Assembly: GCA_025345505.1 (NCBI GenBank)
Contig: JANVCC010000040.1
Span: 9,764,023-9,828,022 of the forward strand
Reading direction: 5' to 3'
Source: Todiramphus chloris collaris
Lineage: Eukaryota > Chordata > Aves > Coraciiformes > Alcedinidae
DNA: 64,000 nucleotides
Positions within the stretch are counted from its first letter, which is position 1; each line of letters starts with the position of its first letter. Both the position numbers and the translations under genes were made by a program. Shown here piece after piece: positions 50,048 to 63,072 of this stretch. A model generated the notes under the pieces. The model was not told the origin of the DNA, made no database searches, and saw only the letters and a list, made by a program, of their open reading frames with translations.

Positions 50048-53000
50048 ACACTTAAAGAACTTTCAGATGAGATGTTCATAGCCTGTAATATAGCAGATAA
50101 AACATACTTTTATTTAATGAGAAGTTAATAGGATGACTCTGATCTTCCTCATTACCCTGTGTGGAAACTACCCAAGTAATCTATTTGAACTAATTTTGGT
50201 AGAATCTCTTGATTTCCTAGGGCTGTAGGACAGCAGCCCAGATTAGGGAGGGAAAATAGTGTGAGGTTGGTGTGAATCTAGTGTTTCCGGTTGGCCTTCA
50301 AGAGGTATCTCTTGACTTGTATCTCATGACAGCATGAAAGTTATGGTCAGGAGACATCGAGACTCTTGTTAATTGACTATTTCTACAATCACACGTATCT
50401 TCCAGTGACCAGAGACTTTAATTTAGGCTTTCTGTTCTTATATGCAGGGAGCTCACTGTTTTCTGCAATACTGCTGGGATGATGCTCTGAGCTCAGCATG
50501 TGCTGTATGTACACCTCAACCTGCAAGACACGTGCTGGCTGCCTTCACACCTTTCCTCCCTGAGATGCTCTCACCCAAGCTGTGCTGCCCAAAAGTCTTT
50601 CTGCAATCCAAGGGTTACCTGGGGACATTCATGAGTATCTACAAAGCACTTGTGTCTGCCCGTTTTTGCTCTTCACAAGCCATGGCTGCAGTCATTTGCA
50701 GGTCAGGCAGGTCCCTGCAGCTGGGAGAGGGGATTCCCAGCCACACTTTGCTCTGCCCTTGTAACGGACATGGCCATGCCAGGGCCTTGGGTAGCTAGGG
50801 AAGTGTTTTCAGTCTTGGATCCTTCTGTCTTTGGAGGTAGTACAGAGCCAAAACCGAGGACTTGCGGTGAAGAGAACAATGACATGGGCCAGGTCTCTGA
50901 GCTGAGTCAGTATGAATTTGACGATGCTGTGTTGATTTATACCATGAGAGGGTCTAATGCACTCAGGGATCATCAAATGAAAAGCACAATATCAAAAACG
51001 CATGTGGTGATGGCAATTACATTTCCAAAGGGCGGGCTGTCTGTTTGTGCACTTCTTGTTTTCCAGCATCCTCTTGACTTTGTGTCTTGTCCCTCAGTCA
51101 TGATATATCTTATATCTCAGTAAATCTTTGTAGCAAAGCTATAATACCACCTAATTACACTACAGATAGGGGAGAGAGAAGTCAGATATACTGCTTGTAT
51201 TTCTAGGTAGTAAATGCCTGCCTATCCTATATTTGTGTTTGATTTATTGCTCTGAGCCTTTTCTGAACATACATATGGAAAGCTGCATTGCCAGAACAGT
51301 TCAGACCCACTTAAAAAGATGATGGGATTCTTATAATTACCCAGATAGACTTTTCCCTCAATTTGTAAGGCATATATGGTGACCAGAAGAGCTGACTGAG
51401 TGGGAAGGAGTGAACCTGCCTAGCCAAGTAAGAAAACTTCAACCTTGAATCTGTGTCAACTGTATGAAAGGAATTCGGGCAGCTTCTGAGGTTATGAAAT
51501 AAATAGATTTTTGCACAGAAACTTGGTCTTGTTGAAGGCACAGGAGGTTATTGATTAATGTCAGTGGAGTGAAAATTTCACTTGGGTTCTTTCCCGGGTT
51601 CTTTCCCCTTCTCCTGTCCTGGCCAGACTTATATTGCAAAAGCCATTTCTTGTCTAAACACCTAATCCTGTGAGTGGTTAAGGAGCAAGTGGTTAAGGGA
51701 AGAGTTGACCTTGCTTCACTCCCAAATGAAAAAAAAAAGCAGTTGAAAGCAGTCAGCCCTTCATAGTTTGTAGCAGAATTATCAGACTGTACCCAGTTGT
51801 TTGACTGAAGGTATTTCATAGGCTGAGATCTAAGCTGGGATTTCCAAAAGATGTTTGCAGAGGCATGTATCGGTGATGTCCAAACTCAATGGGAATGGTG
51901 TGAATCCCTTGAGTTCCTTTTAGAACCTTATCTCTGGACTTTTCTGTTAAGTGAAAACAAAGTGCACATCTTGGGATTTTCTTATAACCACTGACTCTGT
52001 AAAATCCACAATTGCCATGAGCCGTTACTTCTCCATCCCTTCCATTTTAAAATTCCGGGAAGTAACACCTTCTAACAACAACGAAACCTGCCTTAATAAG
52101 ACAAAAGTCTTGTGCAAGGAGTCCAACTTTCCACTGGCAGCACTTCTGGTTAATACTGGAAATTCTAAATATCTGATTAAACGTTTCTGGAATTTCTGGG
52201 AATACATTGAGATGCTGCATGGGCTAGTTCTTCATGAAGTTTTCAACAAAATAACAACTTCTGGGGCTTAAAGGAGCACCTCCAAATAATCCATCTCCCT
52301 AATTTCTTAATGTGGTCCCTTACATTTCCTAGGCTGACTCCTTAAATGACTTATGTTCTCCTTTGCAAAATGTACAGACACAAATAAACCACATATGTGA
52401 GGAAGGAATGTTCCTCCGTCCCACAAAACAAATTGAATACATTGATCCAAAGTCACCCCTGGGGTATCTCCTGTGAGTTCAGACGAAACGCATGAATTGA
52501 GTTTATTAAAGCAGCATTTCTGATACGGATTGGAAATAGCAGTTGAATGAGGTTTTGCAATAGTGAAATGATTGTTTATTAGTGATGAGTGAATCACAAA
52601 AGTTCTGGCATGTATGTTGATCTTAAAAAAAAGAACTAAAAAAGTTTGAAACCCGATCAGGTCTCTCTGAATCCGTATGTCAGCAAAACTGCCTGGAAAT
52701 AAGTATGAGTCAGGGTTCTCCTTCAGACACACTTCTGAAACGACCAGATTTATAAGGTGGGATATAGTCGCATCTCAGCAAGTGCTAAGAAATTAGGGAT
52801 GGTGAATTGAACTGGTAAATAAACAAGAACAAACTCGTTCTTAAACTTTGTATGATGGTGATCTTTTGGAGATGGTCACACAGGTCCCTCAACTGTGCCA
52901 AAGCTGCAGAAGGGAATACAAAAGCAGGGGAAACAAAATTAGTTCCCAATTCAGACTTAATAAATAAACAATGCAAGTCTTTTCCAATTTTTTGTTTTCT

Positions 53001-56000
53001 TCTGAAACACTCTGTCAAACCACAAGTAGTTTTTCCAAATGTCTCTGTATAGAAATCAGCTTTGGGGTTGGAGTAGCATGATTTTATTCAGATTTTGTAG
53101 AAGAGTTGTTCTGCTGCCACAGGTACCCTGTGGAACCTTAATCAGGGATGCTGGCAATTTACATGTCTCCTGTTTGTACCTCCCAATGATGTTGTCAGGG
53201 GAGTGCAGGGAAGAGGCTTCGGGGTGTGTTTGGATGTTTGGTGAGTCTTGCCCTTACTCCTCAGGACAGCCATAGGAGAAGCTGCGAGTCTGATCTGTGT
53301 AACTGAAGATTGTACAGGGGCTGCTCTAGCACGTTCCTGTAAAGGGAAAGTTTGGGGGGGGCCCTACCTCTCAGCAGTGTTGCTTTCAACTTAAAACCAA
53401 CTTTCAAAAGAATATTTTTCTAATGATTTCAGGTACTTAATTAGACATCCTGAAGAAATAATAACATTGAAGAAAAATGTCTAAATTAAAACTTGCAGTT
53501 GCATTTCAACACCATGCAGCCCTCTGCACGTGCTACCCTGACAGCCCACTGTTGGTGCTATGGAGTGTTATTACTCCTCAGAGCTAAAATCTGGGGTCAT
53601 TGACCCAGACACACTAGATCCTCTGAAATCAGGGCCCACGAAATCCCTCTATAATCTTGTCCAAGACACGGCCTAATAACATGCACAGATTATTATTGTT
53701 TTCTTATGTTTAGGTAAAACAGAATCTCACCCTTCCCATGAGGAGCAACCTTCTCCTCAGAGAAAAGGTGTTAGTAGATTCTGTTTGTGCACTGGCCATG
53801 TGAGGATCTTACCTGGACATACAGAGAGACATCTGTGTTCCTAGAGCTAAGCAAGGAGGGCTAGTAATCTTCCGGAATAAATGTTAAAATGTATTATTAC
53901 CTCAACAAAATATAGATCTTCTGAATTAAAGCGATTCTAATCTCAGGAACAGCCTTGAGCCTTGGGAAGTGGTTATCTAAAGAAAAACATCACCTAAACC
54001 AGTGATTTCCAGAAATTGGAACAGGAGGGAGAAGTCTTGCACTGAATCACAGCCAGAGAGCTATATGAGCGCCCTGGTGGGTTTTCCAGTGCATGAAGTC
54101 AAGAGAGAAGTTCAAACTTAACAAGGAAACGTATAGCTAAGCAGAGTTTTCTTTTTTTCATACGCATCTTTCTCCAGAACCAGGAATTGTGTTTACGTAT
54201 TTGCACTGTAGGAAATAAATCCATTCTTTGCTTTTATCTGCATTTAGCCTGAAAGGAAATCAAGTTCAAAGTTACTTTGCTGCCAGCCTGTAAAGCAGGA
54301 AAGGTAGATCTCTCCTGGTGTGCCTTCACCAGGATGCTCGGGAGGCAAAAAGGGGCTCCTCTGATGAGCTGTGTGAGTCAGTTTGCAGGCTGGAGTCCTG
54401 GTCTTCCCATGACAAGCATTAGTCAGAGTGTTCCTGGCATGTGGCAGGACAGTGGGAGAGTGCCTGGACTTCGAGGGTCTCCTGCGAGTTCAATAGCTCC
54501 CACGATCCCTTCTAGAGGTGGCTGCAGTTCAGCAGCGTGCAAAACGATCCCTCTGCAGAGGTCACGGAGCAGTTTGCGTCTGCTGAGCAGGAGATGGGGT
54601 CTGGAGGGCTGAAAAGCACTCTGCAAACATCCATTATTATTCTTGATTAGAGAAACTATCTATAGATCCTTTCAGGATCGGCAGAGTTTCGTTACCAGGC
54701 GGACAACAGAAAGTACAAATTTATCAAAATTAAATGGAAGTCAAGAGAACATACTGTCTAAGGCAACAAGGCGGTTCAGACAGCTCTGCAGCAGCCTAAA
54801 CACATGACAGACTCAAGCAGCTCCCACCGCTGCCAACACAACTGCTCGCAGGGTCTGCCAAGAAGCCAGATGCTGCTGCTGGAAAAAATATCTTCCAGAG
54901 TTTGGCATCAGGATCCTGTGATTACCATCCAAATGGGAGGAGATGGAGTGGTAGAATGTGAGTTTAGTATTTAGCACCCCAGAACTGTGCAGCAGCCTTT
55001 GAAGGCAGAGGAAAAAAGTTCAAGCAAAATATTTTTGCTAAAAATATGTTCGGAGAAATGAACTTTTTTTTTTTAAATAGCAGAAAACCAAACTATTATT
55101 AAAACAACGCAAAATATTTTATGTCCGTATCAATTAAATGAGTAAAACCAAAGAGGATTGTGGATTTTTTACTTGAGTAAATTTTGTTAAGGAATAGTTT
55201 TATAAAGGTCAGAGCATGAGCTCTTTGTCTCTCATGTTGTTGCTCATGGAAAGTTCCACTGCAGATAGCATCACAGCGTCTCCCCTACCCAAGACAAATA
55301 GAGATGGGTCAGAGCATTCCCTCCTAAGTTTGGGAAGGGTTGAATTTAGATCCAAAGTCTGGACAGCCCTTCTCTCATTGACAGAGGCCAAATCCCTAAA
55401 ACTGACCCAGGGTGTCTGGGGAAAAGTTGACCCCCAAAGCCACCTGAGCCTGGTTCCAAATCTTGCAGCTTAAACCCATGTTTGAAGGTAAAGCAATAGA
55501 GGGATGGGCCATTCTTGAAGAAGTTTGAGACTGCTCCTGAACCTTCTCCTTCTTTCTAACAACTATGACCAATACTTTTTTAATCTGTGACTACAAAATG
55601 ATTTGGGATCCCTTCTGCTAGATGAGGTCTGTCACCAGCTTGCCTACTGTGCTGAGGTTCCCCAGTGGACATGGTGGTTATGAGTGCTCAGCACGTTGAG
55701 AAAAGCAGGTGAGACAGTGTCTGCTCCCCTGGGTGGCTGCACTCACCTCTTGTCTCCAGTCTACATTTCTGTATGTGTGCTGGTTCTTTTCCATGACTGG
55801 GAATCCTATTATTATAGTAATAGTAGTAATAATAATAACAACCCAAGTGGGAACACAGAAACTTACATCTGGAAAGTTAAGAGGTGAAGACTGTTTTGTT
55901 TTACTTGTGTTTTTGGTTGCTTGTTTTTATGACAGATCTGTATTTCAACAAATGTTATATCCTTGCCTGTTAGAACATATCGGAAAAGAGTAAACAAAGC

Positions 56001-56459
56001 CATTAATCATCATCTCCTGTACTCTGCTTTCTGGGCACGTCAGATCATTTTGGAGGGAAGGTGGGCAGAGAAGCAGAGAGCATCTGTTCCCTCATTCCCA
56101 GGGATGCTGCTGTCAGTGCCTTTCCCCATGTGTGTCCTGGAGTGCTCAGGCTGCATCATTCCTGGCCAGTGCCATGCCTCTTCTGGGCACAGCCTGATTC
56201 CCAGCTGTCCTGACTGCTGATGGTTGTCTCCTTGAAGGCCACAAAGATCCCAGGTAATTGCTTACCTAGTGTTATTTTCCAGTAGCCTTTGACACAGCTG
56301 ACCATGTGAGATGATAAATTCAGCTGTTAATTCTATAGGAACTAGTTGAAATAATCCAAAAATGCCCCGCTTATCCTTTAAGGTCACTGATGATGCACAC
56401 AAACACGATGGGACACCTCCCACGATGAGACAATTCACATGACTGGAGTGCTGCATTGG
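50048..56459. other. Unique non-coding sequence
   Basis: No gene or interspersed repeat was recognised in about 6.4 kb. Small features are a 12-bp perfect tandem duplication (gggttctttccc at 51584-51595 and 51596-51607), a 17-base palindrome at 55023-55039 and an imperfect (TAA/TAG)n run at 55808-55840. The frames at 50650-51123, 51439-51819 and 52307-52732 do not resemble known proteins. Confidence 0.55.
55808..55840. repeat. Short imperfect (TAA)n microsatellite
   Basis: Units of att, agt, ata and aat alternate over about 33 bases (for example taatagtagtaataataata). Nothing suggests it belongs to a larger element. Confidence 0.8.
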
Positions 56460-57970
56460 AAGGCTCTAAACTCTTCAGAAGGGAAAGACCAGGAAAGAGA
56501 AGTGGTGGAGTAGCCCTGTGTGTTAGAGAGTGTTTGGATTGTCTAGAGCTTAATGATGGTGATGATAAGATTGAGTTTTTTTGAGTAAGAATGAGGGGGA
56601 AGGCCAACAAGGCAGATGTCATAGTGAGTCTGTTACAGACCACCCAACCAGGATGAAGAGACAGGCAAAATATGCTGTAAGCAGCTGGGAGAAGTTTCAC
56701 AGTCACTGTCCCTTGTTCTTTTGGGGGACCTCATCCTACCAGTCATCTACTGGAAATATAATATCGCAGAGAATAAACAGTTCAGGAGGTTCCTGGAGTA
56801 TGTGGAAGAGACCTTCCTGCCACAGCTGGGGAGGGAGCCAACTAGGGAAGGCTCCCTGCTAGGCCCGTTGTTCACAAACAGAGGACTTGCGGGTGGATGC
56901 CATTGATGGTTGGAGGCCATCCTGGGCACAGCAATCACAAAGTGATAGCTTTTGATTCGGGGAAAATTAAGGCGGGTAGTCAGAAGAACTGCTGCCTTGG
57001 GCTTCTGGAGGGCAGACTTTAACCTGTTTAGGAGCCTTGTTGACAGAGTTCTTTGGGAGGCTGTCCTGAAGGGCAAAGGAGTCCAGGAAGGCTGGACAGG
57101 GCTCAAGAGGGAGATCCTTAAGGTGCAGGAGCAGCCATCCCAGTGTGCCATGTTGCAGACTGTAGGGGAAGGGATCAGCCTGGATGAGCAGAGAGCTTTG
57201 GCTGGAACTCGGGGGGTTGGGGGGGAGTTCATGGCCTTTGGAAGAAGGGGCAGCCACTCAGAGTACAAGGATGTTGTGAGGTTATGCAGGGAGAAAAAGG
57301 GAAGGACCAAAGTCCAACTGGAACTTAACCTGGCTACTGCCATAAAGGACTATTAAAAAGGTTTTTTTTATAAATATACTTAACAGCAAAAGGAGGACTA
57401 AGGAGAATCTCCATCCTCTGTTGGACACGGGGGAAACATGGTGACAGAGGATGAAGAAAAGGACGAGATACTGAATGGCTCTCTGCCTTAGTCTTTGGAT
57501 AGTAAGACTAGTTTTCTCTGGGTACTCAGCCCTCTGAGTTGGGTGACAGGAAGCAGAAAGAAGGCCCCATAATCCCAAGGGGAAATGGTCAGTGACCTAC
57601 AACACCACTTAGACACATACATGTCTCCGTGGCTTGGATGGGATCCACACAAGGGTAGAGAGGGAGCTGGCAGAAGTGCTCACCAAGCCCCTTTCCATCA
57701 TTTATCAGCAGTCCTGGCTAACTGGGGAGGTCCCAGTTGAATGGAGGTTAGCAAATGTGACACCCATCTACAAGAATGGCCAGAAGGAGGATCTGGGGAA
57801 GTACAGGCCTGTCAGACTGACCTTGTTGTCAGGGAAGTTTACGGAGCAGATTATTGTGAGTTCTTCCACGTGGCACATGCAGGACTACCAGGTGATCAGG
57901 CCCCATCAGCTCATGGGTTTATGAAAGGCAAGTCCTGCTTGACTAACCTATCTCCTTCCATAACAAGGTA
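56460..57970 (+). pseudogene. CR1 LINE ORF2 remnant: endonuclease end and start of reverse transcriptase
   Basis: Translated, the segment follows CR1 ORF2 in order. The C-terminal part of the APE-type endonuclease lies at about 56580-56950, the linker at 56952-57356, and the start of the reverse transcriptase at 57634-57924. The last part includes a TGEVP segment and a YRPV motif (early RT block). The endonuclease His motif, normally SDH, reads SNH at 56930-56938. The frame shifts several times: frame 0 to about 56900, then another frame at 56907-56950, back to frame 0 until a stop at 57356, and a different frame from 57634. The CR1 match ends near 57970, before the catalytic RT motifs, and no 3' tail follows. 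It is an inactive internal piece, unusual for CR1, which normally keeps its 3' end. It encodes no functional protein. Confidence 0.9.
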
Positions 57971-59280
57971 ACTTGCTTAATGGAGATTGCTGCGTTAAAA
58001 AACTAGAGAATGTGGGTGGCATCTTATCTCCTGTACTGCCCTCCACTTACCCACACATGATGTAGTTTGGGCCTGGTGTTGGCCCCAGCAGTGCTGACAG
58101 GTAGATGGGGTATCAGGATGTGCCTTTTTACTTCACACAGGAAACAAATTTTATCTGTTCCAATTAATAGATAGGATTTATTTCGCTGCTGCACAGCACT
58201 GCAAGTTGTAATTTGTTATCTGTCTCTACATTAGCACTTTTCTAGGTTTCCCCCATTGTTGGACTGTGTGGGTTGGGAGGCACGTGTGACCTCCTCCCAG
58301 GCTCAGGTTTCTGTCTTTAACTCCTGCCTTCCATAAATGTTGTTTCAGTATCATCAGGAGCAGCTCTTCTTCTGCCATTTCAGAATCCATAAGGAATTAA
58401 AATAATGTGTTCTTCAGGTCATCTTTAAGTCCTTGGTGGTGATATTATTCAATTGCTCAGTTTAATCAAAGGCTCCTGGAGCTCCCTATGTTATGAAGCC
58501 CCTCCTCAATCACTAATTTTCATCTGGGGTTCAAGTAAAATGCTACATAATGTTGTGTGGACATCCGATTTGTATATGAGCCACTGGAAATGTAATTCAG
58601 TTGTGTTTCATAAGGAAGGCTGAAAATGCTGGGGTACTTTGAGACTGAGGATCTCTTCAGCTGAATTTTGGGAAAGAAAAGGTGGTGAATGAGCCTTTTT
58701 GAGTAGTTAACTGGCCACCTGCCTCTCTAAAGGAGCACCCTGTGTGGTGACTGCTGGAGGATGCTGTGCTCTCTATGCATTTTCCAGCCATGTGGGACAT
58801 CTGGATACCGTATGTGAGACTTTCTCTTGGTGCCTGCAGGTGTTGAAGAATCTTAGCTGTAAATGTACTTGTCTGCAATCTCTGGCGTTAAGAGGCAAGA
58901 TGTCTCTTGAAATAGCTTCTGAAACTAAGATGCTCTAAGATTTGGGTAGTTTTAAGTGTTGGCATATTCTGGCTGATTTGAAGATGTGCTGTAGCTGAAC
59001 TCTTTCGTGGGCAGGGTTTTAACATCAGTTCCTAGAGGCCAAGTGTCTTAGAGACCTTGGTTTGGACTGTCTTTGTACACTTGCATCTTCATGTGTTACC
59101 TTCCAACAGGGACTGTGAATCTGTGGACATGGTTGAGTTACTGTGAGATTAGTTTAGGTGTTAACCATCAGCAATACAGCTGCTCCTCAGTCTTTGCCCA
59201 TGCTTGCTTTTCCTCTGAAGTAAAAGTACATGAGCTTTTGTTCTTAGAGTAACAGGCAGTTACAAGGTGGTGTAAGCTGA

Positions 59281-59300
59281 ATTTACACAATGGTGTAAAT
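59281..59300. repeat. Perfect hairpin (8-bp arms, 4-base loop)
   Basis: Atttacac (59281-59288), loop aatg, and gtgtaaat (59293-59300) pair perfectly. The hairpin is small, AT-rich and of unknown significance. It could also be a palindromic nuclear-factor site. Confidence 0.85.
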
Positions 59301-60559
59301 CGTGTTTATTTTGCTGTAACTTCTCTATGTCCCCATACCTCTTGCAAGATTTTATACCTGGATGGATCCACCAGACTGTATAGGGGACATGAAGGGGAGA
59401 GCTATATATTATTCATGATGCAGGACTCTTATCCTCCCAGATGGCTGATTTAATCTCTTCCCATCAGTTTATTTGGAGCAGCTAGCCTACTGTACGATAA
59501 GCCAAGCCAGCATTAGTTTGAAAACACCTGAGATCTAGGATATTTTGAATCAGGAACCATGGGTTTAAATCATGTAGCTCAACTTCAGGCAACATGCAGC
59601 AAGTCAAAGTTTGTCTTTCCAAACAGGAGGGTTATATAACACATAGCTGAAAAACTGTGCAAAAACCAAACCAAGTAACAGTTGCAGCTAAACCTAGACC
59701 CTCCCTTTGCCAGCTGAGGAAAAATGCCTTTCCTGGGGAGTGCTGCTAAGGTGTTGGATGGCTGCCTGTCTCATCTTCTGGGGGAAGGAAGGGACGGTCA
59801 GTCCCCTCCAGAGTCATGAACGCAGCTTTCTTTCTCTTCTCCAAGGATGGCTCAGGGATGATGGTCTCCCTAAGTCTCTGCTAGACTTTGAAAACTGATG
59901 TGGTCTCATTTCTAACCCTTAAGTAGTTAAATTCATACTAGAATAACCCCTTGCCACCATATTTTATTATGTATTATGTTACAGAGAAAAACTGATTTCA
60001 GGAACTGTTGGTTACCTCCTTGTATTAGTATGATTGTCTACAGAAATGTCTGAAGCTCACCTTCCTCACATGATCTATTTCTTTTATTTTCATACGAGGA
60101 AAATACCTTGATTTTATCCATATCTGGAACTCACAGTTTGGTTTCTGAATATAATAATAGAGACATAATTTGCTTGGACTGTGAAACATAAGCCTTTAAA
60201 GTACACATACCAAGCACTTAAGGCAGATATAGTGTCCTTGTTTCCTGGGAAGCAGGACTCTACTCATTAGGTGCAAGTCACCTCGACTGAAAAGCCGCTG
60301 GTCATTCCCTCAGGTCATCAGCTTCACTCCGGCAGCTCCAATTACCTTAGTAGAATAGTGTCACCCATAACAGCCTAAGTAAATCAGGAAGTCACTGAAC
60401 AAGGGAAGTAATTACAGCTTCTTTCAGTACTGAAAAAGCAACCTGTTCTTTTACGACCCATCAAAACCATGTGTTTGCCTTTAGTGGTTAAAATAAAGGG
60501 TGTGCAATTTGGGAATGATCCAGCTATGAAGTTTCCTTAGTAATTGGCAAGTCCTGAAA

Positions 60560-60800
60560 GGTTTTCACTTCTGCAATTTAAAGGTGGTGAGCATGAGATT
60601 AATTTAATTTTCTTTTAGATTAGCCTTTAAGGGACACTGCAAAACCAAAGAATGACAGTTTCAAATGGCAGACCTACATTTCACCCATTTGCCATAAAGA
60701 TTATTTTGATAACTACCTTTAAATTTCATTTATGATGTGATCTAGTCATGCTGTAAACCTGAATGTGGCTGTATCAAACATTCAGAATTCAAAAAATATT
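60560..60800. promoter_or_regulatory. Enhancer-like AT-rich block
   Basis: The block is repeat-free and has clustered TAAT/ATTA cores and TTTAA words (gagattaatttaattttc, ttagattagcc, gattattttgataac). It shows no open frame of note. A regulatory role is inferred only. Confidence 0.2.
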
Positions 60801-62965
60801 TACTGCTTTCAGAAAAAGGTCTAGCATGTCACTCAACCCTAATAGTGGTATTACCAGTTTACATAAATCACGCTTGTTTTTTAGTCTTCATTTCAACTCA
60901 CCTATTCATTAGATTCTGATTCCACTGATCCCAAGCAAAACAACAGTATTTGTTTGCAGTAAGTTTACACGTGCTATTTATAAAGTACTTTCCAAATATT
61001 CAGGGTTACAGGTGCATGTCATTGGTTTCAGGGAGGGAGCTTCTATAAATCTGTGAATCATGTATTCTTTCTTGCATTAAAAGGTCTGGTTGCACACGGT
61101 ATGTAGCACTCTGCTTACTGAGCATACAGGTAATCTGGATTAAATCAGTGGGATGACTCAAAATGCTTGAAGTGATGTGATCCCTGCCCTGGGGCCACGC
61201 TACAGGACATTTAATGCTGGGTGGTGGTGGGGATGTTATTTGCCTAATTTATGGTTTGTTCACTCTTTTCTCTGGAAGAGTCTTCAAAAAGAATAACAAC
61301 AAATAAATTAGAATATGGCTCCTGACCTTTGGTAGGGAGAGTGTCTAAAGATTACATCTCAGTTTTAATTCAATAACTAGGTCACCATGTGACATCATTC
61401 TGCATTTATTCAATATTTGCATGTCAAGTTTTCAATGTTCTTTGTATCATATAATTTACTTGACAAAGGTGACCTTTTCTTTCTTTTGATGAACTATCTA
61501 CAGATCTCTGCCTGTTTCTCAGGTGTGTTTGTTGCTGCTGAAACAAAGAGCTTCAGCAGGCTGTGACTAAACACTGTACTGTGGAGACACCATCCCGAGA
61601 TCAGGTAGTTGGTGTTTCTGAGAATGAACTAAAACCTCAGTACGTGCCTCTGTGCTTAGCCCCCTGCCAGGGCTAGATCTGGACCTTCCCAACAAATCAT
61701 CCTTCAGTTTCCAATGTGCCAAGACCTTCCTACTGATAAAACATTTGCAGTATGTTATGTATTTTTCCGTTGCCACTGAAATGATTTCTGTTTTGCCCTT
61801 TAAACTGGCCACAAAGGTCTTCCTGAGCTAAGAGCAAGGGCAGCATCTTCTCAAAGCAGCAATACTGGTAACTCAGGAACATTGTGAGCAAAAAGGAAGA
61901 TGATAGCACACTTTGTTGCCGAGCTGCTTCCAAAGGCTCTGCGATCCTCTCTGCTCCCCACACGCTCCTCTCAGCCGGGGTTTTCCCACACTCACTGTAT
62001 GTTCACTGATTCATCCTCTCCATTGCTGAGACACCTCAATGTTTCCAAAGGAAGGCGAGAAACCAGGTCAGCAGAGTGGAAATAACCAAGGAAAAAAACC
62101 CCACATATTGTTGTATTGGGAGAAAAGTCAGAAAAAAAAAAAAAAATGAACACAGTAAAGTGGGATTTAAAAAAAAAAGACAAGAAAGAAAACATCCACA
62201 GAGTGGGTTTGAAAACCACTGTCTGCCAGCCGTAGTATATTCAGTGTCTAACATCCCAATGGCTCAATGGGAAAAGCAAAGCTAATGATTCAGGCTCTGA
62301 AAATCCCAGGTCCAAGCTATTTTGGGTTTACGCAACAGAGCTACTGGAATATAGCTCTGCCCTAACTACATTTACCCCTTACAGTATTGGGGAACAGTCT
62401 AACTTCAGGCATAAGCTGAGGAGCCACGGAGAAGATGTGAAAATATTCCCTGGTAGAAAGTAAATGGGTGTCCTCCCTGTTGTGTGCTTGTCCCTCAACA
62501 GCCTGAACAGAGGCCATCACTCCAGCCCTGTGTCCTAGGCTGCTCTGCAGGACTTTTGAGGGAATATCTGGAGTTCTGCATAAACCCACCTGACCATCAG
62601 AAATCTACTGAACAGATGGTGGAGAATTTCCCTTTTTTTGCCTCCCTTTGCTTATACCTTTGACCCCCTCCATGGTTCTTTAAGATTTTGTTGTTCAAAA
62701 TAGCTGCCCACACAGCTAGTGGTGTGTGGCTTGCACTCTCACAGCAGTAGGTTCCTTATCTCAAAGTGTGGACTTCCCAGTCTAAAAATATTTCAGACCG
62801 AACTCCACAAACATTTATTGGCTCCTTCAGGACTGTGTTACAGCCTGCACCTAGCAGCCATGATCACAGGTAGGGGATCCTGCCACCAGCATCCCCCCTA
62901 ACTCAGACGATCGCAGCCACGGCAAACAAACTGCACACAGATTGGTTTCACTCTCATTTTTGCAG

Positions 62966-63072
62966 CTCAAGCCAGATGGGAACGTAAACCACACCGACCA
63001 AGGAAAGTTGGGGAAATTGCCAGTGAATGCAGAAAAAAAAAAGAAAAGGAAGGAAGATGTGGAAAGCAGGAG
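62966..63072 (+). other. Best candidate exon in the window (unidentified, coding or lncRNA)
   Basis: The block starts directly after a strong acceptor (tcactctcatttttgcag, ending 62965) and ends at a consensus donor GAG|GTAAGA (GT at 63073). Its 107 bases leave two extra bases after 35 codons. Read from the first base, the frame is open and encodes a polar, lysine-rich segment beginning LKPDGN and ending in a cluster like EKKKKRKEDVESR, which could be a nuclear-localisation-type basic stretch. The frame offset by two bases is also open, and the other has an early stop. I cannot place it in a known protein. A ten-A run inside is a mild argument against strong constraint. Confidence 0.35.

Larger units (their letters stand above)
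57971..62965. other. Unique non-coding sequence
   Basis: No gene was recognised in about 5 kb. It includes a perfect 8-bp-arm hairpin (59281-59300), an AT-rich possible enhancer at 60560-60800 and A-rich tracts at about 62129-62145 and 62168-62178. The remaining open frames are short. Confidence 0.6.

Noticed and set aside
50650-51123. 157-codon plus-strand open frame
   Set aside because: Composition is not protein-like, other frames overlap it and nothing is recognisable.
52307-52732. 141-codon minus-strand open frame
   Set aside because: No similarity to known proteins and no supporting signals. Probably chance.
55209-55473. Opposing frames on both strands that both look moderately protein-like
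   Set aside because: Complementary frames often mirror each other's composition. No known element or gene was recognised.
62252-62325. tRNA- or SINE-like segment with an A-box-like tggctcaatgg and a B-box-like ggtccaagct at roughly tRNA spacing
   Set aside because: The D and T arms do not form the expected stems, and the B box is weak. Not enough for a tRNA gene, tRNA pseudogene or SINE call.
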